A stretch of DNA of 64,000 bases from Porodaedalea pini (lineage: Eukaryota; Basidiomycota; Agaricomycetes; Hymenochaetales; Hymenochaetaceae). A model generated the notes under the pieces. That model was not told where the DNA came from, ran no database searches, and saw only the letters and a list, made by a program, of their open reading frames with translations. Shown here piece by piece: positions 56,020-64,000 of the stretch; position 1 is the stretch's first letter, and every line of letters starts with the position of its first letter. The stretch lies in assembly GCA_002794775.1 (NCBI GenBank), contig NBAY01000020.1, forward strand, positions 531,554-595,553, written 5' to 3'. Made by a program: the position numbers and the translations under genes.

Positions 56020-56372
56020 TTAGTCCATAGTACCGGTATTTTTTATCACACGCTTGTCGTGTTCCGCAACACGGACTGTGAAGCAGTTGAAAAGGGCATA
56101 GTCAATAAAGGATATCTCTGCATAACGGAAGGAACTTCACTCACTTTTCGCATAGAAGCCTCCTTCTTCTAGAGGACCAACTCCTATGTAAGTAATCTCG
56201 TAAAACGTCTCGTTACGATCGAACCCTGTATCATAACTAGAAGTCAGCACTTCTCGCTCGTATGAAGCCGTGTCTATATGCACAATGTTTACTCACAATC
56301 TTTGAGCCTCCGAACTGGCAACAGCTGATCCCCGGTCACCTCTTCGGGGCCTTCTTTGCGTTGTCTAGACAT
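56020..56372 (-). CDS. small three-exon gene, 70-aa hypothetical protein
   Basis: Exons 56372-56297, 56225-56145 and 56075-56020 (76, 81 and 56 nt) join through introns of 71 and 69 nt with GTGAGT donors and CAG acceptors to give exactly 71 codons: MSRQRKEGPEEVTGDQ, then LLPVRRLKDWFDRNETFYEI, TYIGVGPLEEGGFYAK and a short basic end. No signal peptide or membrane segment. Family not recognised. Two consistent splice pairs and a preserved frame support a real gene, but the short length leaves a fair chance of coincidence. Confidence 0.45.
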
Positions 56373-58315
56373 TGATTAGTTGGGTGAAAAATGAGAAGTG
56401 GTGGGGAGTGTCGGATTCTCGAGTTGCAGCCAAAAACGTGAGGTGGGCTGAAGACTATATACCACACCGTTGATATTTATCAAATCGGGGAAAGTATGTT
56501 GCAAAGCGTATTGAAGGGAAGCTCCAGATGCTGAACAGTGAGATCCTGATCCCCTTACCAGCAAATCAGTACACTATACCTATTGGAGTGCACGCTTAGC
56601 AATGAGATCACCAGCCTAATCACGGAGACTAATGGACATCCGCTAACGATCCGGTTGTCATGATGTTTGAACAGGCCCTGATTCCTTATGGTTCGTGCCA
56701 GAAAATGGTGTTAGCGCGTCTAGTGGAATCCTTTGCGAAATCTATCCACTTCCCTATCTATCCGACTTTTATTTTCTGACTTATGTGCTTCTACGGATGT
56801 TGAAGAGCATTGATTCGAATGTGGTCCCACCATGGGATAACGTATGCAGGTATACTCATGTTATGCAGGCGCTAACACCCGCGGCCACTATCGCATTTCG
56901 AAGGCAAGCTTTCATCATTGGGACATGAGAATGAAGCCGAGACGGAACAAAACTCGAAGAGTAGAAAGCAGAGATTAGACAACTCACCTTAGTAGCATCT
57001 GCATAATGTGCCTAAAAAAACAGCTAAGACGAAAAGGTTTCATTAGTTCTTCATATGAGTCCACTTTGCCATTAGCAAGTCACCAAATTCTCTCTTCTGC
57101 CGGTGACGTATCACCGAGCTAGCTCACATATGTGGCGGGAATGCAAAGTAGTGAAGTGCGAAGTGCAGTCCGTTGGCAAGCACTGAGATGTAACCCTTTT
57201 AGATGGATTCCATAGGTTCGATGGAGTCTATATGCAAAGGTAGCGGAAGAGCACCAATGAGCTACTCCACCGAGGCAGACGGGTAGTAGAGTGAGTGAAT
57301 CCGAACCGGACTGCGACGCAGAGCAAAGGTTTGAATGTTTGACGCAACGATTCTGATATTCTAACGCTCGACGCTCGAATCGTTTGTACCTTCAGCCAAA
57401 CCGTCTATCGTGGACTCGACCAGTTTTCTGCGGATAGACCGTGACACAGGCAGAAACCAAATTAATAAAGTGCATGCAGTATGACAGTATAATAACGTAC
57501 CTGTCCTACAGTCTCCCTGCAGAGAGAGTACATGAGGATAGAGACAAAACACAGACATGATGCTTCGACGATCTAGAATGTACGCCTGTGAGCTGTTATC
57601 TCTACGGATATGCCTGTTATGATTAAAAGATAAGGGGGGAAAGAGCAGAAGTCTTATTGACGCAGAGAGCAGGCAGATCCAGCGACTGTGCCAGAAAGGT
57701 CTTTTTTGGGGATTGACGAAAACTGAGGCCTATTAAATACGATGTTCATAAATCTAGTCACCGTTTGAGTCAAGAAATCGCTGGCGGGACTCAAGAGGCA
57801 AAGGAAAAGTAGATCAACTGACTGCCAGATAAATCGTTTACATAATTAATTATTACGCAATTACTTCTCGTTTTTGTCATTTTTGTCGATGCCTTGTGCT
57901 TTGCATGCCTCGTCGCGGACAGCCCAAATCCTCTGACCAGCCAATGCACAGCGTGAAAGAGCTCCAGACATTGGGACAGCCATTTAAACTAAGGATTTCT
58001 GGAAAGGTGGGTCCTCCGCAGTGAGAGAACTGGCTGAGTCTTAAATACGCCGACTTCCTCTTTCAGCTGAATAAAATCCCTAATTCAGACGACATTAAAT
58101 GTTATGAATCGGCGGCGGGAGATAAAAATATACTTCTCTCAGCTCAGCACCCCATGCGCTCGATAACGTGTGTATTAATATTATCTCGGACGAAGCCAGC
58201 TACTAGTGAGTCAGCGAACAGTGTTCATCTCCCTTGGGCTCAGGCTAGTGACTGATACACTTGCTTTTAGCTTGCGAGCCTGAGTTCAATTACCAAGACG
58301 GACCTTGTTGACTCG
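56373..58315. other. 1.9 kb intergenic region
   Basis: No supported gene. A minus-strand stretch at 57361-57558 contains splice-like GTACGT and CGCAG signals but no coherent protein. Upstream part of OYE F is at the right end. Confidence 0.4.
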
Positions 58316-58322
58316 TATAAAT
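58316..58322 (+). promoter_or_regulatory. TATA box of OYE F
   Basis: TATAAAT 121 bp before the ATG at 58437. Between them a GTAAGC (58379) and a CTCAG just before the ATG may mark a 58-nt intron in the 5' UTR. Confidence 0.5.
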
Positions 58323-58436
58323 GCGAAGTATTCACAAGCGTATCATTTGACCGCTCTTAACTTCAGCTAGAGAGAAATGTAAGCATGCCATGTATCGTTT
58401 CTCATTAGTAGCGCTTCATGTCCGTCTTTTGCTCAG

Positions 58437-59835
58437 ATGCCTAACTCCGGAGCGAAACTTTTCCAACCCATCCGCGTAGGAAACATCGAGCTCGTGCACC
58501 GCGTCGTGCTTGCACCCCTCACACGCTACCGAGCAGACGACGCGCATGTACCCACTGATCTTATGGTAGAATACTATGCCCAACGTGCGAGCGTGCCCGG
58601 GACTCTATTGATCACCGAGGTTGCCTTTATCGCCGCGAAGGCAGGAGGGTTTAATAATATACCAGGCATATGGAGTGACGAGCAGATCGAAGGATGGATG
58701 AAGGCATGTATGCAAGTCCTAACAAAGCTTATGTACAGTAGCTAATTCGGAAGAGATGCGTTAGGTTGTCGATGCTGTCCATTCGCAGGGCTCCTACATC
58801 TACATGCAGCTCTGGGCTCTTGGCCGTGCGGCACAACCCGCCGTCATATCACAGCCGGACTCCCCGAAGAATCCAGGTGGACCCTATCCGTACGTTTCAG
58901 CGTCAGACATTCCTCTGAGTACCCACGACAATGGTATCAAGCCCCGTGCTCTCACTCACGAGGAGGTCCTTGAGTATGTCGAGCTGTACGGTAAGGCCGC
59001 GTATAACGCGGTGCATCGTGCAGGCTTCGATGGTGTCGAAATTCACGGCGCGCATGGGTACCTGATCGATCAGTTTACCCAGGACGTATCGAATAAGCGT
59101 TCGGACCAATGGGGCGGGAGTATAGAGAACCGGCTTCGCTTTGCTCTTGAGGTGACAAAGAAAGTCGTGAACGCAGTTGGCGAGGAAAGGACTGGTATCC
59201 GATTGACCCCGTTCAATACTTTCCAAGGTGAGTATGTCGCTCAGGTATACTTCGCCGCGAGAGGTTTTGTCACTCAAGGCTATATCATAAAGACATGAGG
59301 ATGGAACACCCTCAGCCTACCTTTGCACGGCTCGTTGCATGTATCCGTGAGGCCTATCCGCGCTTTGCCTACCTGCACGTCGTCGAGCCTCGCATTGCAG
59401 GTGCTTGGGACCGCACACCGCTCGAGGGCGAGTCGAACGATTTCCTGCGTGTCATCTGGAAAGGTCCCAGCAGCGCTCAGAACGGGTCAGTGTATCTTAG
59501 TGCCGGTGGTTACACGCCAGAGGGCGCACTGGAGGGAGCGGAGAAGAATGACGAACTTATTGTCTTTGGAAGGTACTTTATCTCGAATGTGCGTATTCTA
59601 CCTGTGCGACTTGCTTTCGATCCTGATGTCTGGATCTCTACGGTTGCGTTAAAAATATTTCTAGCCTGACTTGCCTGCGCGGATCAAGAACAACATCCCG
59701 TTCACGCCGTACAACCGCGATACGTTTTATACAGTTGGGCGTCCGGAGGGGTACATTGACTACGCGTTTGCGGACGCGGAGACGGAAATGAAGTATAAGG
59801 AGAAGAAGAGCGAACGGAAGCGGGCGAGTTTGTAG
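58437..59835 (+). CDS. Old Yellow Enzyme family NAD(P)H:flavin oxidoreductase (copy F)
   Basis: Exons 58437-58703, 58765-59227, 59293-59588 and 59665-59835, lengths 267, 463, 296 and 171, identical to copy A (398 aa). Opens [19 protein letters not shown]; active site [27 protein letters not shown] and VFGRYFISN are all present. Intron 1 begins with GC (AAG then GCATGT) where the other copies have GTATGC, so it relies on GC-AG splicing. It is the only plus-strand copy, facing pseudogene E tail away, which implies an inversion or inverted duplication. Confidence 0.92.
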
Positions 59836-60197
59836 ATGTACCACGTTAGTTTTAGTTATAATGTGTATATGATGTAGCATTCGGAACGTCTCAGAGCAGT
59901 GTGCGCAGCGCAATAGCGATTAGCAATTCTTCACCTTGAATATGTCGTGTGGTGCTCACACTGCATGCTATTCAACGACTCATTACACAACATGGAAGTT
60001 CTGATATGAATGCTAACATCTACTGTGTGCGACAGATCACCGGCAATTATTCAATTTTAGCCCGGCCTCCGGTAGGCAGCTCTACATTCGCCAAGTTACC
60101 GTTGTTTCTTACGATTTAAAGGACTGAAGGTGAAGGAGACATTGTATAATTGTGTAGTACTAGTAGTGGTAAATGGTAGGCGGAAACATCTGGGTTA
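59836..60197. other. intergenic region
   Basis: 3' flank of OYE F; nothing recognised. Confidence 0.45.
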
Positions 60198-60556
60198 TCA
60201 CGCATCCAACACGTCCAGTCCTCGCTTCAACACGTCTACTCCAGATACTTTGCGCACGATCTCGGCAAACACTTTGTCCATCTCTTCCTTCTTCTCCTCC
60301 AGATCAGATCCCCCTCCGATGACTTGGCCTCGTTGTGCAACTTTGCATATCTTTCTCTATCGGTCCGAGAGGTGTCGTTGAGTACCTTGTCTCTTTCTTC
60401 ATCTAACTTCCCTAGATCTTCTCTTCTCTTTGCTACCTGTTTCTGGATTGCCGGCTTCTTGCTTTTCTCAAGCTTGTTTATATACCTATTTTTAAGCGAT
60501 TTAAGAATCACATCGTGGGGGGTGTGATGGAGGACAGTTGGAAAGAAACAGGGCAA
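60198..60556 (-). pseudogene. frameshifted remnant of a coiled-coil gene
   Basis: The minus strand encodes a charged helix (KQVAKRREDLGKLDEERDKV, RERYAKLHNEAKSSE) that, after a frame change at about 60310, continues as DLEEKKEEMDKVFAEIVRKV and SGVDVLKRGLDVLDA with TGA at 60198-60200. The second frame continues the same amphipathic helix style, so one indel separates two parts of the same protein. The upstream end is not defined. No family recognised. Confidence 0.5.
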
Positions 60557-61112
60557 AGATCCAGCTGGAGTTAAATTTGTGCCTCAAAATCTCCCCATGC
60601 AGGAATACGGGCGCCTCTGTATTCGAACTCGCATATAGGATACACATCACAAAATTTTGCATCAAATGATATACGCTTTTGGGAATGATAATGACGCAGT
60701 AATGATCGGACCAGACTAAATTAGGTTATATGTAGCTTTAATGGGATGACAAGGCTTCCTAAAGGCTTATAAGCGTGCATAATAATTGTGCAAGGTTGTA
60801 AGGGTAATTTAAGACTTTCCACAAGGATATAAGGGCATGAAATAGTTGTACATATGTTTCATGCAAATGTAATGTGCTGGAAAGTCTGTCACTTCCATAA
60901 TAAGCAAGGCGTAAGTTTTGCGAGCGTCTCATATACTTGTGCAAGACTTTGGTGGTTATATACGATGCTTATAAGCATCTCTGCAAGTATTACACGGAAA
61001 GTATAATTGCATTAAATACCTGAAGAACTATGTCGTATAACTACAATTGCATTAAATACATGAAGAACTATGCCGTATAATTACAATGTATCCTATCCAA
61101 TAATGAGTGATG
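60557..61112. other. AT-rich spacer
   Basis: AT-rich with TTATAAG motifs recurring near 60728-60975 and a 40-bp tandem pair at its right end. No gene. Confidence 0.45.
61004..61085. repeat. two-copy tandem repeat, 40-42 bp unit
   Basis: AATTGCATTAAATACCTGAA and AATTGCATTAAATACATGAA each begin a unit that continues with GAACTATGYCGTATAA. Copies differ at a few positions. Confidence 0.7.
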
Positions 61113-63799
61113 CTACAGCAGCGAGACGGGAACGTTACAGTGCATAGAGGGAATGCGATTGAAATATCGAACGAAGGTCTCAACGTAGAATGAGATCAAG
61201 GGACAGAAGTCCTTCACACTGGCACCTACGCTCGTGGGGAAGCCAGGCCACACCTTCAGAATGAGGAAAAGGGCCTCGACGGAGCCGTCGTCCAATTGTT
61301 CTCCCCAGTACTCCCTTATCGGCTTCCGTATGTCAGGAATGACAGTGGTCGAGCCGTCGGTGGTGCCGAGATAGATGCGGCTCAATAGAGCATTCCATTG
61401 CCGATGCTCGTCCGTTGTCATGCGTTCGCGCGGCAGGATCAGTTGATCGAGCGCATACAGCTCGTACCGGAATAAAAGCTCGGAAAGTTCCCACTGGACT
61501 TCCATTCGAAGGACCTTGTTGCGGCCTATGCAGTCCGTTGAGACGGATTTACCGCGCCATACCTGCTGCTTAGTTCGATCAAACGGCTCCAAGTGGCGCT
61601 CGACGCCGAACACGACCTTGATGGTCGCCTTGTCGGAAATTCGTTGCCGTTTCGCGGGAGGCAAGTCGCTCGCGTCTGGCGTGTCATGATCATGCGAAGA
61701 GAGAGAGATGTGACTGGCAGCCTGTCTGGACGGACTGGCATCTAGTACCGAAGGCATCCTGTTGTAGATGCGCTCTACGAATGGATCGGCGGTGTTCGGT
61801 GGGAGCGGCGTGGACTTCATGTAGTTGCCGTGCACGATGGTCTTCCAGTCTCGCAGCCTGCGCCATATTGACTTGTCGAAGATGCCGCCTTTGAGGAGCA
61901 TATCAATCAATGTAGGCCGTATACGGATGTAGTTGAGATAAAGATCCGCCGTCTTTTCTGCACTGGGGTGGATGAGCAGGAAAGGTGGAGGGAGTGGGTA
62001 GAGTGCAGCGTGGGTCTTGTTCTGGCCTATGGTGCCGAGTTTCGTCAGACTGCCCAACACGACCTTGTGGTACGAAGGCAGGTCCGGTCGACCATCAACT
62101 CCGTTCGGTATGTGGAGGATACGAGCGTAGTTAATGTAAGGCTTGCTTTGCACCTTCTGCTTCCCCTTGTTCTCCGCCTTTTCTTTCTCGGCCCTCTTCT
62201 TGAAGCTCTTCTTCTTCTTTGAAGGTACATTCACCCGGGACGCTGCGTCAGTGGAAGGGACTGAAGACAAAGGTATTGAAGGAGGAGCCTGAGTGTGTTT
62301 CGTAGCAGACGACGATGACAAAGGATGACTGAAAGCGGGAGCTCCGGGTTGATGATTCTGAAAGCCGTACATTTGCTCGAGGAGCTCGCTGATGTCGTCT
62401 TCCACCATGAACTGACTCCTCGACAGATCTCGCAAATGCGCATCCAGTTGAAAGCTAAAGCCGTCGTGAAGAGGCCTTCCTTTAAATTGGAATAAGCCAC
62501 TTTCAACGTACTTCGACCATGGAACACAATCCCGGACGGCAAAATTTTTTCCATCTAACTGTTCATGCCGACAAATGAACCACACAGGTATACCAATCCG
62601 ATAGAGGTGGTTGACGACGGAGGGCTCGGTAGTGAATGCGCCGCGAACAGGCAGGATCTCTGTTTCATAGGATTGCTTCGACTTGATGCGCGGCAGCACG
62701 ACATCGAGGTACGTATGCAGCCCATGCAGTTCGAGAATGGAGCGCTGGATGTCGCGTACAGTGAACAACGTCTGCCGCCAGCTGCTTTTCAGGAGGCGAA
62801 GGCGCTCGACTCCAAACTGGCCCGCTTGCAAGCACCGCCTGTATGTCTTGTCCATTCCGTCGTCGGACCCTTCTTGCCTGCGTATCGAGCCACTAGTTCG
62901 CGTTTTCGCCGCTATCAAGAGCAGTGCGGTTTCCAAATTGTCGATAAGTTCTCGACGCAACCGGCCGACTTGCATCTGCGGTTCGTTGTCGTGCCAGTGC
63001 TCCTTGTTACCATCCTTGTCGAGCAGGAGGACCTCCGTAAAGTCCTCAGACTCTTTGGGATCGTACAAAGGAATGTCTACGACGAGAGAACAAAGGCGCA
63101 CAAAGCTACCCGTGGTGTTATTCACATCGAACGGGATGCAAGCGTGATGGATGGAAGTTTTTGAGAAAAATTGGGGCCATCGGCTGTATTCGTGACCTCC
63201 CCAAAAGCCATCGACATGTTTGAGAACACCAAGTTTCTCATTCACTATCGGGTATTGCGGTACCCAGTTTGCGTTCGGACTCGAGATGACGTTCTTGTTA
63301 TACTGCATATCCGCCAAAACTCGGGCATCTAGGGCTCGTACTGGGTATACACTCTCATCTGCGTGCGAATACTTTAGAATGCATTTCAGAATCAGCAGCT
63401 CGCAAACGTACCGAGATCATGCGTCTTTTTCAAAGGTAAGGAATTCTGTTGTTGTCCTTCGCTCCTCGAACGACGCTCATCGCCCCACGAGCCAGGCTCA
63501 TCGCCCCACGGGCCAGGCTCATTGCTCCATGAGCCAAGCTCTCCGTCCCACTGGTACGAGCCTTGCTCCTTGCACCCCGAGCCTTGCTCTTTGCCCCCCG
63601 AGCCTTGCTCTTTGCCCCACGAGCGAAGCTCCCACTGGCCCGAGCCTTGCTCTTTGCCCCCCAAGCCTTGCTCTTTGCCCCCCGAGCCTTGCTCCTTGCC
63701 CCACGAGCCAAGCTCCCACTGGCACGAGTCTTGCTCTTCGCCCCACGAGCTATTCTCGCCATTCGTACCATACCAAGAGTAATCACCTCCGCTTGACAT
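61113..63799 (-). CDS. two-exon unknown protein, 867 aa, repeat-rich N-terminus
   Basis: Exon 1 (63799-63412) and exon 2 (63328-61113) join through an 83-nt GTACGT-CTAG intron in phase (2604 nt). The N-terminal ~125 residues are Gly/Ser/Trp/Glu/Gln/Lys-rich imperfect repeats of the type GSGGKEQ, GSWGKEQ and SWGDE, with almost no hydrophobic core, so probably disordered. The remainder is an ordinary globular-looking sequence (NANWVPQYPIVNEKLGVLKH, WPQFFSKTSIHHACIPFDV) with an internal KKKKSFKKRAEKEKAENKGK basic segment and the C-terminal block EALFLILKVWPGFPTSV. No catalytic motif recognised; similar large unknowns are common in agaricomycetes. The basic segment could be a nuclear localisation or nucleic-acid-binding patch (inference). 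Confidence 0.75.
63470..63760. repeat. imperfect 21-bp tandem repeats inside exon 1 of the 867-aa gene
   Basis: The motif CCTTGCTCTTTGCCCCCCGAG (plus strand) recurs at 21-bp steps with variants, keeping the reading frame (7 residues per unit). Blocks with CACTGGCCCGAG and CACTGGCACGAG interleave, suggesting a higher-order ~100 bp unit. Confidence 0.75.
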
Positions 63800-64000
63800 C
63801 TTGAGATAGGTCTGTCGCAAGTTACGTGGTCGACGAAGGATTGAAATTTGGAGAACTTCGAGAAAGCCTTGACGTAGGATGAATCAGGATTGGACTGAAA
63901 TGTCTTTGAAAACGTTCGAGCCTTCAGCGCATTCAAATAAGCAACTTTCTATGACACACCTCGCAATTTCAATCTGCCTCTCCGCGGAGAAATCCTTGAA
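63800..64000. other. right edge, upstream of the 867-aa gene
   Basis: Short segment holding the probable 5' UTR and promoter of the minus-strand gene; no TATA box is clear. Confidence 0.4.

Overview
The window is a nuclear genome segment of a filamentous basidiomycete, probably a wood-decay type agaricomycete. Genes carry many short (about 50-70 nt) GT-AG introns. There is a conventional class II myosin, a Zn2Cys6 regulator, repeated Old Yellow Enzyme (OYE) genes and Ty3/gypsy chromoviruses with a C-terminal chromodomain. Species cannot be named from sequence alone. Protein-family calls rest on motifs; no database search was run.

Left third (1-14.5 kb): a four-pass membrane protein (1541-2441, four exons), a ~760 bp inverted repeat (2713-3472), a Ser/Glu-rich hypothetical gene with an unresolved frame change (4118-5430), then an OYE array on the minus strand: a relic (5.7-6.2 kb), one intact gene A (6905-8280) and two pseudogenes B and C (8.8-9.8 and 10.0-10.8 kb). 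Next comes a repeat-rich tract: a hairpin minisatellite split by a solo LTR with a 5-bp target duplication, a MITE-like element, a duplicated AT-rich block and a short minisatellite.

Middle (14.5-35 kb): a 16-exon myosin II heavy chain gene (2315 codons by my model), a four-kb gene-poor tract, a Zn2Cys6 transcription factor (six exons, 485 aa), another long gene-poor tract, and a tiny two-exon secreted precursor at 32937-33182 with two Kex2-type (KR) sites releasing near-identical peptides GNGNADW and GNGSNADW. A partial basic/coiled gene at 34 kb borders an AT-rich island.

Retrotransposon block (35.2-48.7 kb): two complete chromoviruses in opposite orientation (35489-41718 minus, TSD GGACG, LTRs identical; 41929-48176 plus, TSD ATACC, LTRs differing at one base). 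Both lie inside one small host gene on the minus strand; removing both elements and one copy of each target duplication restores a four-exon, 243-aa reading frame. Both elements share a GGGTTTT slippery heptamer plus stem-loop at the gag/pol junction, a self-primer site complementary to the predicted transcript 5' end, and long leaders nearly free of ATG. Element 2 pol has two CGA-to-TGA stops.

Right part (48.7-64 kb): an FAD-dependent aromatic-hydroxylase-like gene (seven exons) followed by OYE D (intact), OYE E (pseudogene), a 70-aa three-exon small gene and OYE F (intact, plus strand), then a frameshifted coiled-coil gene remnant and a two-exon 867-aa unknown protein with a Gly/Ser/Glu/Trp repeat N-terminus. 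The flavin monooxygenase beside three OYE copies looks like a redox gene neighbourhood, but no shared pathway can be shown from sequence alone.
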